NCBI GenBank assembly: GCA_951213105.1
Contig: OX578140.1
Span: forward strand, 118,341,653-118,405,652
DNA: 64,000 bases
From: Amaurobius ferox
Taxonomy: Eukaryota; Arthropoda; Arachnida; Araneae; Amaurobiidae
Direction of reading: 5' to 3'
Shown: in pieces, positions 1-11,876 of the stretch
Layout: the number at the start of each line of letters is the position of its first letter
Numbering within the stretch: position 1 is the first letter of the stretch
Position numbers and translations under genes: made by a program
The notes under the pieces: generated by a model
Database searches by the model: none
What the model was told of the DNA's origin: nothing
Seen by the model: only the letters and a program-made list of their open reading frames with translations

Positions 1-159
1 CAGTATCAGCTTACACCACTAATGTCCCATGAAAACAAATGACTATTTGTCGAATGTTTAAAATTAAAGTACAAAACTATTACAAATTGTGTCTCTACCC
101 ATTGTAATACACAATTTGTAATAGTGTTTTACGAGAGATTACAAATAGTGTCTTCTCTT

Positions 160-600
160 GTGAATGGAACGCGCTAGATCCACGAGAATTTTATGAGTCA
201 CTTCGTCGCGCAATATTTCATATGGAAAGTCAATCTGTTTAACGATTTTCATTATTATTTCAATTTTATGTAACTCTTTTTATAAATGTGTAATACCGCG
301 AGATCGGTTTTTACCAGAGTTATAAAATGAATGCCATGCGTTTTTCTAATGATAAATTACATAAGAATAGTTATTTATTTAATATTATTAGATATCCTGT
401 TATTGCGTTATTCACTATTTGTAATAATCGTACCAAATTTCATTTAAATAGCTAGTTTCAACTCGTATGTGAACTATCGCTCGCCCATGAAAGGATTATA
501 CATCACTTCAAAAACGAGCTCAGGGGTATTTAAAACATGTAAATCAACCGAAAACTCGAATTCGAAATCATCACAATATTATGCATTAATTATATTATAG
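160..600 (+). repeat. Interspersed repeat, partial copy
   Basis: A diverged copy of a repeat seen again near 22.75-23.28 kb. Shared pieces include 'gaatggaacg', 'ctagatccacgagaat', the stretch with 'aaattacataagaa', and a distal 'cgaaaactcgaattcga'. There is no coding potential. The family is also related at its distal end to the copy at 1618-2297. Its class is not certain; the distal end resembles arthropod repeats ending in acacacaga-type tracts. Confidence 0.6.
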
Positions 601-629
601 TATATACTCCATTAATTATATTATAGTAT

Positions 630-631
630 AT

Positions 632-683
<52 letters not shown>

Positions 684-686
684 TTA
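630..686. repeat. TA microsatellite plus T tract
   Basis: Alternating TA from about 635 to 666 runs directly into a pure T tract to about 685. A reading frame running through this region on the minus strand encodes only low-complexity Lys and Ile/Tyr runs and is not a gene. Confidence 0.95.
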
Positions 687-1617
687 CGTAATCTGTTTTC
701 AAAACTATGCAGTATTAGATGAATGAGAATAATGCGTAATAAGCAAAATAACATTTCATCTGAAAACACTAAACAGCAATTTGCAAAAAAAAAAGAACAT
801 GAAAAGAAAGGAAACATTGTTATTACATACGTAAATGACGTAACGATGCAACGCAATGCCATGAACATTTAATAAATAAAACTGTTCTGCGAGATGAACT
901 GTGTGCCGAGTTTTAGCTCCTTACATGATCTGGTAGCTGAGAACGAGACTGTCAAAGATGTTGAACAAAGAAAAATGGGGAATATACGAGGTCATCAAAA
1001 TATATACTAATAATAAAAACTTTCAAATAAAGTTTATTTATAGAATATAGGACGTAAATTTACAAATTTTCGCCTTAAAAAAGAAATTTCAGTTTTAATT
1101 TTCATGAAATCGAAGAAACTTGTATATAAACTAGAAAATGTACACGACTTTGAACGGAATTTAAGATGCAAAACTTTGATTAAAATTACACCATGACTCT
1201 TCTAAATGCGCTTAATTACAATAGCATCTTTGCAGTAGCTCTCGACCACGCAGAAAATGTACCCGACGTTGCTCGGGATGTAAAGCAGGAATTAATTAAA
1301 TTCATTTATCTAATTTTTCCAAAGACGTAGTCGATCGCTGCGCGAGCTCACGTGCGACTGCACTCGGCCCGATTTAAAAAAAAAAAGAAATCTTTATTAG
1401 GCGTTTTTTCTCAGGAGTCTAGGTACCTCTATATCTAATATCATTGCCGTACGGAGATTAGATTTTTCCGCTACAGACATCTTTTTTATGATATGGACAG
1501 GGGAAATAATATGGAATAATGGAATATTAGTAAATATATATAAAAAGTCGAGTGGAGACTCATTTGGAGAGACCTCTTATCGTATTCGGAAAAGCTTTAT
1601 TACAGTGAATTACAAAA
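687..1617. other. AT-rich intergenic sequence, no gene seen
   Basis: No exon-like or RNA-like sequence was recognised. A short GC-richer stretch near 1240-1375 ('acccgacgttgctcggg' at about 1261) looks like part of a dispersed repeat. Confidence 0.5.
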
Positions 1618-2297
1618 TCTGATGTGAGCAGCACATGACTTTCCCTGCAGACTCAAATTCATTTCCTCTTTATTTCATTAATAATTCGTTAAATTGAGTT
1701 TAATTGCACTAAATAACACGCATAATTAATTGAAATGACACTAAATTTGCACTTTTAAATACGTTTTCTTTTTTATTTGGTAACTGGACTTATTCTCAAA
1801 ACCGGCGTAGCAAAAATGTGAAAAAACTAAAACATCTCGAGAATGACTATAGTCGAGTAATGGGGTTGATCTTTATTCTTTTCATCGTCAAAAGTTACAT
1901 GTAAAACAAGCATTTAATTGATATATTTGAGCATACGTAGTCTTTTATTTCAGATTTTGACAATTTTTGCGGGCCATTTTGAAATAAAAACCGGGTTCTT
2001 TTATTCCGAATCTTACCAAAAACTAATCAGCACCAGGGTCATACACAAGTGACTTATCTACCAAATTTTATGAAATTCGGTCCATTTGTTTTTGAGTTAG
2101 AGTGGATACATACATTACACAGACAGACACACACACACACAGACGTCACGCTAAAAATAGTTTTTTCGTGTTCTAGAGATCCCAAAACGTGTAGATCCGT
2201 CGAAAACTTGAGTTGCGATTTTCGGCACGATTCCAATACGTTCCCTATACATTACCATGTATTGCAGGGAATGTAAAAACATATATCTGGAGTGTGA
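1618..2297 (+). repeat. Interspersed repeat family, copy 1
   Basis: The copy starts with a block resembling 'ctgatgtgagcagcacatga' and ends near 'ctggagtgtgag'. The same head and tail bracket the copy at 22396-23330. An internal CA tract lies near 2123-2145, followed by a gacgtcac-like block. Frames on both strands here are by-products of the repeat, so no product is proposed. Confidence 0.65.
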
Positions 2298-5200
2298 GTT
2301 CTCTCTCTCTCACTGGATTTTCTCATAAATAGAGTTTAGGTCTACTTCTATTTTGTTTTCTCACCAAATGGTTCATATGTGTTTCATCAAGAAAATAAAT
2401 TTTTATGCTTTCTCTACACCTCATCTATTTCCCAATTTTCTGTAAATTACACCAAATGTTAAAAAAATCCCCTTTATGCAGACAGTGGATGGTAGCACAG
2501 CTGTAGCTAACGTTTTCGTGAGTTAAATATCACTGTCATTTTATTTGCTTTAAATATATTTTCGACATTTGTCATACACCTTTAACATTGGATTGTTAAT
2601 AAAAACATCCAAACATATTTTTTAAATCAACATATTTAAATGGCAAAGTTGTTAATTTAAAATAAAAATAAGCAGTTAAATATTTTTTGAATTAACAAAA
2701 AATCTGTATTTTTCTATCTTGCTTATAAAGACTTTGAGTATGAAATGATGTCATTTACTTATATCCTTTTCATCATATAAATCAAAAATAAAAAGTGAAA
2801 ATATTTAGTCATATCAATTAATTTAAATAATTTTTACATTCTAATAACAGGCCGCCCATAGGTGGATGTGACAGATACCACTCGAGTGGCGGTCCCAGAA
2901 CTCAATATTTTTGAGGCTGGAGAAAACATAAAAAATTTACTGAGGAGAAAAATCCAACATAGTTGGGGTGGGGACATGGTAAATGTTTGAAGTTGGCTCA
3001 TAATTTCTATGAGCAGCCCTGCTAAAAATGTCTTGCACCTTTAACATTGATTAGCAGCACAAAAAGATTAGCAGCACATAAAAAATTGTAGAAAAGTATC
3101 AGCCGGTTTCAAAGGCAATAAAGAACCTTCTTTGTCATAATAAATGAGATAGAGCATTAGCATCAGATCAACAAACGTTATGCTGTGTTCTAATGAAGTT
3201 GTAGTTTTTAGATTCTTTTTGACAGCAGTGAAAAGAAATTTTTTTATATCTTTACAATATTGTTTAAGTTAAAAAAAAGATTATATTTTCCATTAACATT
3301 TTAAGTTTTGATATCTTAAAACTGATTTAAATCAGTAATTACTCCAATTCAGATTAAAAATAAGATTTCATTGACCAAAGGTAAATGTCTAGCATTACTG
3401 ATATTTCACAGGATATAAATATCAATAGTAAGTGAAGAATGTATTATTTTATCAACTTCTAATGGTACTATATGCAAATGAAAATTAATATATTTTTTCA
3501 TGTTCAGATTAGGTACTCACTTTCACATTTAAAGATTTAATACACATTCAATTTGTAATGTGTGAGGTTCAAAATGTGGATATGCAAAGCTATATGTATA
3601 TATATATATATATATTACATTTTCAAACCTATTACAATCCTTCTCATTACATATTTATAACAATAAACTTTTCCCCGAGCATTCTATTATTCTTAACTGC
3701 TTTCGCTCTGTTTGAATCAAAAATTAACTCATTGCATATCATATCCTCATTACCATCCTCCCCAAACATGTTCTTTACCTAGTTACAAAAGCATGTATTA
3801 AAACTACACCTAGAAATTTTTAATTTCATCAAAATACTTTACCTTTATATAAACCTTGCATTGAATGGAAACAAAGATATGAAAGTAAAATATATGTAAT
3901 ATTAATTACAATAATTTTATTTTAAAATAAATTTATATTCTTTAGATATAATTATATATATTTCTTTGTAAAAAGATACTACATTATACATAAATAAAAT
4001 ATAATGTAACACACCTTGCAATTTGTGCCTACTCCTGAAATAAGTAACAAAGCTAGAAGGAAGCTTAGGGGGCTATGCAATGTTGAATGCCCAAAGTTAC
4101 ATTATTACTTTCCCCAGTGATTTTTCACATGTACATGGTATTCTACATTGCATCTGAAATTATGGGTTCTATAGGGAGTACAGGGTATATTTTACATTGC
4201 ATCCTACCAAAAGAATATTCATAGCTCCACTTATGGAGTGGGGTGCTTGCCTCATGTGCAAAACTACAGAAAGTTGATAATGATTTGAAACTATTTTGAT
4301 ATGTAAAAACAAATATGCATTGAAAATTGAATTATATACAACTAAACTTATTTAAAGCAGATACCGAATATGACTGAGCACATGCCAAAATTCTTTCATT
4401 GTATCCTTTCCCATAATGTATTTTCTTTGATCCTTAAAATAAATATAAATATGTTCACCACAAGAAGTGCCTCTTTCTTATTCTACACCCTGGAGCGATC
4501 ACTCCATCTCACTCCATGACAGCATGCCACTTATGGGTACTCAATGATTTTGTTGAACTGAATGCGGTTATGACTTCTGCCCTACACTGCACTTGCTATG
4601 GTGTAATGGGTTGAACTCAGGCCTTCCAATAAGATATAATTTCTTACCAATGCTTACTTACAGAAACTGAATAATTAAACTATTTTAAGAATATTAAGAA
4701 TGTATGTACATTAAACTGTATAACACAACAATTATTTATATTAAGAATGTAGTATACTACAAACTATATAATACTATACTATAAATATATATATTAAGAA
4801 TATATTCCAACAATTAATGCATACAAAATTTTAACTTGAAAATTCTATTATTCAATCTGTATTTAATATGTATATATACCTATATTGAACAATAAAATAT
4901 ATGTAGTTTTATATAATAATAAAAAAAAAATTAGAATATGAATCTAAATGAATAAATTATGCAAACATGTCAGCAACAAATGCACAAGCTTATCATTTCT
5001 GCATCACATTTTGTAATAGTTCAGAATTATATTTTAAAAAATAACATAACATATTCCAGTGGTGAAGAGTGATAAAATAATTTGAAGAGACATAAAAATA
5101 GGGGACCAAAATTTACAAATAACGTTTTATGCTATATTTTTTAGCAAGGTTACAAATAAAATAAAATATGCAGTAAACTTTAGATAATCCAGCATATTTC

Positions 5201-5388
5201 AGATTTCAGCGGTACCGAATAACCAAATTTACAGAATTATCAGATGTTGAACTAAAATGCTATAAAAATTGGAAAAAATTAATGGAAAAGAAAATAATGG
5301 AAAATAAATGTGATTTTTTTTTATTAGAGTTACACATACTGAATTATACTGTACAGTTTGCGAAAAAATATTTAAATAGATTTTAACA
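2298..5388. other. AT-rich intergenic sequence without recognisable gene
   Basis: Short homopolymer runs and a TA microsatellite near 3593-3616 are present. GC-richer patches at about 2850-3010 and 4480-4640 look like old repeat fragments but could not be assigned. No splice-bounded exon resembling a known protein was seen on either strand. Confidence 0.5.
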
Positions 5389-5444
5389 TTATAAGGTAAA
5401 CTTCAATTAACATAAATCTGGATATAAAAGCATTCAATTTATTA
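5389..5444 (+). repeat. 56-bp direct repeat, copy A
   Basis: Identical over 56 bases to 6150-6205, with an offset of 761 bp. It begins 'ttataaggtaaacttcaatt'. The interval between the copies holds Tigger-like fragments, including a block near 5751 resembling 'cagtggaaccctggttttac' and 'aatgttataagcgg' twice (about 5794 and 6132). Confidence 0.85.
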
Positions 5445-6149
5445 CAGTAAATATAACTCAATAAAGCCAAATGGACCCTAAACAGAGCAACCGACAGAAT
5501 TTTTGAGTTCCTATACAACAAATGTATACCCCTATTTTCCAAGTTATTGGTCTTTCTTTGTAAACTGTTTATATAACATAGAACCTCTAAGCTAAGCATC
5601 ATTTTGGCTCTACTTGTCGGCGGCTCTAAACCTGAATATAATGTAAGAGCTGAGATGGACACATTCCGAATAATTAGATGTCGAATAAACCAGAATTTAT
5701 TTAATAACTCAATTACACTGAAAATAAATTATGACATTTTGCAATTTTACAGTGGAACCCTGGTTTTACATTTCTCTTTGGAGTCAATTAAAAAATGTTA
5801 TAAGCGGGCAAAACACAATACATAGGAAACTCCATTATATTTAGAATATAAAATTCAAGGAAAACATGTAAGAAAATAAACAGATCACTATTTTATTTCA
5901 GAAACAATTATTACATAGGTTAGAGTGGCCTAATCTGAACAGGTTAGTTGTGGCATAATGTCCATTCAGATAAAAGGCATCAAACAATAGTTTCACTAGT
6001 ATTTGATGCAGTTTAATTTAATAGCAAACATCTAATTTAACCTCACATATAAACAAATGAAAAAATCAAAACAAATAAAAAAGAAAGTAAAGGAAATAAA
6101 ATAATAAAAAAACAAAATGCGTGGATAAAAAATGTTATAAGCGGTACTG

Positions 6150-6205
6150 TTATAAGGTAAACTTCAATTAACATAAATCTGGATATAAAAGCATTCAATT
6201 TATTA
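6150..6205 (+). repeat. 56-bp direct repeat, copy B
   Basis: Second copy of the 56-bp repeat at 5389-5444. It is preceded by 'ataagcggtactg', which suggests that the copies lie within related pogo/Tigger-type debris and were not made by a simple local duplication. Confidence 0.85.
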
Positions 6206-6938
6206 ATCAAGCGGCAGTGTGTACTTTTAAACAGACAAGAATAGGAAGGGCTTATTCTTTCAACGGGAAAGAGATAGGTATGTGAATTTTATCTAAAAAT
6301 TAAACTGCAAATTTACAATATCAGCCTAGAGTAGACCTAAAAATAGGAACTCTCCACTCACCATAGGTCAATTACACAATCCAATGTAGTGATTAAATGA
6401 AACAACTTTGGGCCACTACATCCCTCTTCTATTCTGTTTTAATCAGAAAACTGTCCCAGAAGTTTACTAACTGTTATCTCCAATTCGTATCCCTCATATC
6501 TATATATATAATAATATATTAAGTATATGTAACCACACTTATTGATTTTACAAAAAAATTGTGATACAGTGGCCACCAAACTAAAACTGTGAACTTGCTA
6601 CTAAGTGAAAAGTTGAATTTTCAAGTTTAAGGGAGATTATCCTTAAAATTTATAGTTGAAGTGAAGCGTATTCCATGATTTTCCACTGGAAAACAGCATA
6701 ATCCCCACCCCAGACCTTCATTACAACCAAGATATGTTAATCTGTTTTAGCCAAATTTGTTGAGATATCAAAGATATAGGGCTTTAGTTTAAATTTTAAA
6801 GTACAAAAAATTAGGGTTATGCATACTAAGTAAGGAACATAGGTTCCTAATAGGTATACAGTGTCTGTCCATTATTACATTTTATATAAAAAATTACTCC
6901 AAAACTGCAATAGAAAACAAAATAAAAACTTCATAATA
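6206..6938. other. Intergenic sequence, nothing recognised
   Basis: AT-rich sequence with a small (TA)n/(ATA)n stretch near 6500-6520. No gene, RNA or bounded repeat was seen. Confidence 0.5.
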
Positions 6939-7727
6939 CAGCATACCAGGGCTGCAAAAAAGCTGGCTAAATTTAATAAAAGCCACGTGGGTGGTTTTTA
7001 TTGGTTTTAACCAACTTTTTTTGGTCAAAATTGGGTTTTTTTGGGCCAAAATTGGCTTTTTTTTTAAAAATAAAGCGTGAAGAATTTTAATTTTAAATTA
7101 TACATTTTTATGTGTTCTTTAACTAATTTTAAAGGTATTTTATTGGGTTAGAATTTAATAAATAACTTTATTTTTCAATAATGAAAACATTAATATTGGA
7201 ATACCTGCTAGTGCAAAAAAGCCAGCTAAATTTTAAAAAGGCATACCAACTGCTTTACTTAGTTTACATTGGCTGCGAACACATTTTTTTAAAAATGTTA
7301 TTGCTTTAAATAATGAAATATTTTATTTTAGGACAACAGTTGCTTAGTGATATATTTTATTAGTTAACTAATTTCAAGGATTTTATTGATATGTAAGAGT
7401 CTTATTTTCACTTATAAATATTTAAAATCATGCATAAAGTCATAAAAAACACTATTTATCACTATTAAAAACAGTATTGGGAATAACATATGCATGAACT
7501 CTTTTGAATAGCATAAAGTTTTTAAAAAATTTATTTTAACAAGTTTTAATTTGGGAACAATTTTTAACCTTTTTTGATTGCTCTCTCTTGTTAGCAGTGT
7601 GTAAATAGTAGTGTGTAAAAAAAATGTTTTTCCTTTTTGATGTAAAATTCATTTTCTTCCTTTTTGATGTGTGGTGATTCGTCTGTTTAATTAATTATAG
7701 TCTTTAAAATGTGTAGAATACGTAATT

Positions 7728-7972
7728 TTTTTTTTTTTTTAATCAAATGGCCAGGCACTTGACTTTCATCATTCGCCTTTGTCAGCGGCCAGAACGTGAA
7801 CCATTTAGCCAGCCTAGAACGTTGCCTCAGGTACACCAGAGGGGGGCGGAACACACTGCACCCACAACACAAACATCCATGCCTTACGTGGAACTCGAAC
7901 CCACAACGTGGCGGTCGAGCAATTACTGTGGAAATGCTCGCCTTGACCACTCGACCACTGCGTCGGCAGTAT
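7728..7972 (-). mobile_element. tRNA-derived SINE with poly(A) tail
   Basis: Read on the minus strand, the element opens with a class-II tRNA-like head: an A-box-like 'gtggtcgagtggtcaaggc', a variable region, and a B box 'gtgggttcgagttccac'. An unrelated body follows, and it ends in an A tract, seen as the T run at 7728-7741. Short flanks 'tacgtaat' and 'tatgtaat' may be the target-site duplication, with one mismatch. It is nested inside the hAT-type element at 6947-8396, so it inserted later. The frames crossing it on both strands are not genes. Confidence 0.88.
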
Positions 7973-8235
7973 ATGTAATGTAGAGCTACGCATTATGTAA
8001 CAGAGGCTTTCAAAACACCATCTTGGTGTCTAATTTAATGCATTCTCCTCAATGTATATATATTTTTCCTTTTAGACATATTACCTTCATAGTATTTTTC
8101 TAGTGGTCGTAAAATCTTGTGTACTTGGTAATATTTAATAGAAGTTTATAAACATTTAGGAGTGCATCAAAGATAAAGCAATACAAATTTAATGTCAATT
8201 GGCTGTAAACCACCTTTTCTTAATAAAAGCCGGCT

Positions 8236-8372
8236 TTTTTTAAGTGGTTAAAACCAAAAAACAGCCGGCAGGCTTCTTTTGGTTTTAAGTGGTTAAAACC
8301 AAAAAACAGCCGGCAGGCTTCTTTTGGTTTTAAGTGGTTAAAACCAAAAAACAGCCGGCAGACTTCTTTTGG
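8236..8372 (+). repeat. 45-bp minisatellite, three units
   Basis: Three units of 45 bp, each containing 'taagtggttaaaacc' and 'cagccggcag'. Because 45 is a multiple of three, the minus strand reads as a repeated 15-residue peptide. This is a repeat artefact at the right end of the hAT-type element and not a coding gene. Confidence 0.95.
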
Positions 8373-8579
8373 CCTGGCTAAAATCCGGCAACTCTGCAGC
8401 ATACATTAAATTTTTGCCAGTTGACTGCTAAAATGTAATGTATGCTGTATTTTGACAAAGTTCTTATTTTATTAGTATATTCTTATTACATTTACTGTTA
8501 AGACTCTGTTATTTTATTGAATAAAAAATGTATAACCAAATAAACAGCTGAATTTCAATCAGTAAAAACTCATGATATA

Positions 8580-9565
8580 CATAGAGAGAATTTATGAGAA
8601 ATAACCCTTTGAGTTAAGAAAAGTAGAGGCTATGCCTTCAGAGAATGATGATGGTCAAAGATTTTATTTTATATAGAATTTCCTTTTGTTCACTTATATT
8701 ATCAATAGATAAAATATAATATACAAAGCTAACTATAAGAAGTAGCTTGAAAAATGCAGACATACAAGCAAACATATTTAAAATGCTGAATAAACGCAAA
8801 CAACAAAAAATATTTGTCATTTTTATATGAACCTATTTATTCACTTTTGTTGTCTGACACAGTTTAGAATTGAGCATAAAAAATAAACAAAATATTAATA
8901 CATAAAAAATACTAGTTAAGTATATACTAGAATTTATATACCTCATGAGCATTGAGAGTAAGAGCTAACAAAATTTACAAATAACTTAACAAACAATGCT
9001 TAAAAACATAAATCATAGGCGCAGCAAATATTTAGTGTTGGAAGTTTTAAAATTCAATAAAATCAACTTGTCAGTTTTGCATCAAATCTCTACTAATATT
9101 CAATACTATTATAAGAATATGTAAAATGTTGTTATACAGCATTTTACTTTATTTATAGGGGCTTTAAGTTAATTTGCATGTAATATAAACATAAAATATT
9201 ATCAATATAAAAAAAAAGATAAATCTTACTTTTTTTATTGCCCATTGCAAGGCAATTGCTTTAGTTATTTCATATTTCATGCTGTACCCTAACATTAATA
9301 TACAATATAATTTGAAAAACACTTGAAAACATGTTGAAATAAAGCTAAGTATACTTCTCGGAAAAAAAAATTTGTCCATTGATCTGAATAATCCCCCTAA
9401 TATTAGGTTTTGTTTGGAATTAAATTGAAAGTGAAGAGTGCTACAGCAAATTAAACAATCGCCTTTTGGCATATCTTGCCAAACCTGCAATATTCAGTAT
9501 CATCTTTTGATAAAAGGTGGTGACCTGGTGGTGGGTGTTTCTAAAGCCACCTTAACTTTGATGTG
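8580..9565 (+). repeat. Satellite-like dispersed repeat, copy 1
   Basis: This copy is collinear with 10480-11440, although diverged. Shared blocks include 'tagaattgagcataaaa', 'catgagcattgagag' and 'cataaatcataggc'. The distal module shares 'ccaaacctgc' and 'atattcag' and ends in 'ccttaacttt'. No transposase was recognised. The repeated internal block and constant distal end suggest a nonautonomous element carrying internal tandem units. Confidence 0.65.
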
Positions 9566-10479
9566 TACACGTCTTAACTGTGCCAGTTTTATTTAGCATT
9601 GTTCCAAAAGAAATCTTGTTAAAACATACCATTTTAGCTAAAATGTTAAAACTTATAAACACAACATTAATCTTAAGATTCTGGATAGCATGAGCATTTT
9701 AAGCAAAAGGCATTTAAATTGAGCAGTGCATGAAAGTCAAATACTTTTAATTTGCATATCTTATAATTAGTTAGAATTGGTCAATGGTAAAGAGAAGGGA
9801 CTGGGGATAGAGACTTTGAGCTAAGAAGACAGCAAATTATGATTAATGTTAGAGATAACATGCATCTGGTAATTTTCTGAAGGAAATCCAAATTTCTATA
9901 GATTTTGGCATTAGGGTTTCTGGGATATAAATTAGTTTATGATTCTATTTATATTTGATAACTAGCACCTGCTATTCATGGTTGAAATGATATTACCATA
10001 TTAGTATGATTTTATATTTAAGATTTTAGTGTGAGTTATGTTATTTATTTGAATTATAATAGAAAATTGTATAGTAATTGCAATTTATTTTTCAGATAAG
10101 CATTTAGATCTATTTCACCTTCTTAATATGACAAAAATCAAGACTGGCACTTCGGATAAAGAAAATATGAAAATGCTAAAATAATTTTCGATTTTAGTAA
10201 AATTGTTAAATATTTTAATATGCCCGTTTAAATCCTGTGTGTACATATATGGGTTATTATGTATAGCGAGCAGGGAACATAGATCCCTAATACAGTAACT
10301 GTCGATCATTACATTTACTGCTATGATTCCGCTACTATATTGAAATTAAAATATATACAGTTGAATTTTCAATCAAACAGAAAAAATTTCAATGTTCGCT
10401 AACACTGGATTTATGGGGAATAAGAAAAGGGATAAATTTGTCAATATCATTTCAAGCCAATATAAACCTTCATTTCATT
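9566..10479. other. Intergenic sequence between two repeat copies
   Basis: AT-rich, with no gene recognised. It separates the two copies of the satellite-like repeat (8580-9565 and 10480-11440). Confidence 0.5.
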
Positions 10480-11440
10480 CTTTTTTAAGTCTGTGTTTTA
10501 ATGGCACTAATGCAGGGCCACAACAAGGAAGTGGTTTCGACTATTCATCATTTGGTTAAAGATGAGTAAAGTGACTTCATTATAAAATGTTGGTGAAGTA
10601 TTCATTTCTTAGAATTTTGTTTGTTATGTTATCAAGAGAATAAAAACAATATACAAAGTAGTTCTACAAATGGTTAAGAACATACATCATAGGTAGAAAA
10701 GGCAAAATATGTAAATTGCTGAAAATTCAATACACTCCAACAACAATATACAGGAATTTCTCAGTTTTACTTGAAACCTATTTGTTATTGTTTCCTAAAA
10801 TAGTGTAGAATTAAACATAAAAGAATAAAGACATCATTATGAACGCATTACAAGACATTATCAATGCAGGTTTTATTTTACCAACCCATGAGCAATAGAA
10901 AAGCAGAGATACTAAAATACACAAATGCTTAAGAGTGTAAGTGATAGGCAAGACAAGCAAACCCATTTAAGGTGTTAAAGTTTCAAATATACTTCAACAG
11001 CAATGAATGAATAAACTCGTCAGTTTCCCATCAACACTCATATAACAAATATTTATTACATTATGAATAGGCATGCTACAAATTCAATTTAAATTATGAA
11101 TACGCATAAAAGATTTAAAATTTATACTGGTCGTTGTAAACATGCAATATAAATATGAAATTTTATTATCAATATGAAGAAAGTTTCTACATACTTTTAT
11201 GTGTAGTCCTCGTTTCGAATTTATCAGCCGATGAAAGTAAGTTCTAATTTGAATGCATTTCATAACATCCGGTTTCAGGATTAATCCGGAAGTGAGACTA
11301 TGGCTACCGCAAATGCAACATAATCGCTGTTTGGCGCAAGGTCGGATCTCGCCAAACCTGCGATATTCAGAGCCATCTATCGGAAAAAGGTAACTTTACG
11401 GATCGGTCTAAATCCGCCTTAACTTTCAGTGCGAACGGGG
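10480..11440 (+). repeat. Satellite-like dispersed repeat, copy 2
   Basis: Second copy of the repeat at 8580-9565. Here the internal block of about 200-250 bp occurs at least twice (around 10620-10800 and 10800-11040), each with 'tgtagaatt'- or 'aagagaataaa'-like and 'cataggta'/'ataggcaa'-like motifs. The distal module has 'cgccaaacctgcgatattca' near 11350, GC-richer than its surroundings. Confidence 0.6.
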
Positions 11441-11498
11441 TATTATAGTCTGCCCTAAATATAATATGCCCTGCTTTGAGTAAATTCTAACAGTGAAG

Positions 11499-11723
11499 CA
11501 TATATTGAGACGGAGTGTCTGTAGTAAGTATGGGCGGGACAGGAGGCGGAGGTAATGCGACGTACTTACATAGTACGAGTTATATCAATCAATTACAGAG
11601 GGCGGAGCCTTAGTAAGTAGTAATATGGACACCCCGTCTCAAAATATGCGTATGTGAGTCCTTCATATTAGCTTCGCCTCCTGTTCCGCCCATACTTACT
11701 ACGAACACCTTGTTTCAATATAT
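11499..11723. mobile_element. Small inverted-repeat element (MITE-like) upstream of PFDN6
   Basis: A motif resembling 'tattgagacggagtgtct' occurs at 11503-11520. It recurs inverted at 11627-11648 and again, longer and inverted, at about 11674-11723. The outer arms share 'gtagtaagtatgggcgg' and 'acaggaggcg'. The three related termini suggest one element inserted next to, or recombined with, another. The inner arm ends about 150 bp upstream of the PFDN6 start, so it may overlap the promoter region; a regulatory effect is not demonstrated. A fragment with 'agtatgggcgg' also lies near 54578. Confidence 0.8.
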
Positions 11724-11876
11724 GGGATCGAATATGTGCTTATGATTTATTCTTATCATAGTAAATATTTTAAAAGATTGGCAACACCTTACACTTGGAA
11801 TCGTATCCTATACTCTGATTTTTCTCTTCTTTGACTAATATTTGTGAAATTTTGTCATTGTTATTTGTGCGTAATA

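Larger units (their letters stand above)
6947..8396 (+). mobile_element. hAT-type nonautonomous element with 8-bp TSD
   Basis: The element is bounded by perfect 8-bp direct repeats 'cagcatac' at 6939-6946 and 8397-8404. Its ends are imperfect inverted repeats starting CAGGGCTGC on the left and CAGAGTTGC (read inward on the minus strand) on the right. An 8-bp duplication and CAG termini are hallmarks of the hAT superfamily. No transposase is present. Subterminal regions carry repeated kaaCCaa/ttGGtt motifs, and a 45-bp minisatellite sits at the right end. A tRNA-derived SINE (7728-7972) is inserted inside. Confidence 0.9.

Noticed and set aside
8220..8402. A repeat protein with 15-residue units
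   Set aside because: Caused by a 45-bp minisatellite at the end of a hAT-type element.
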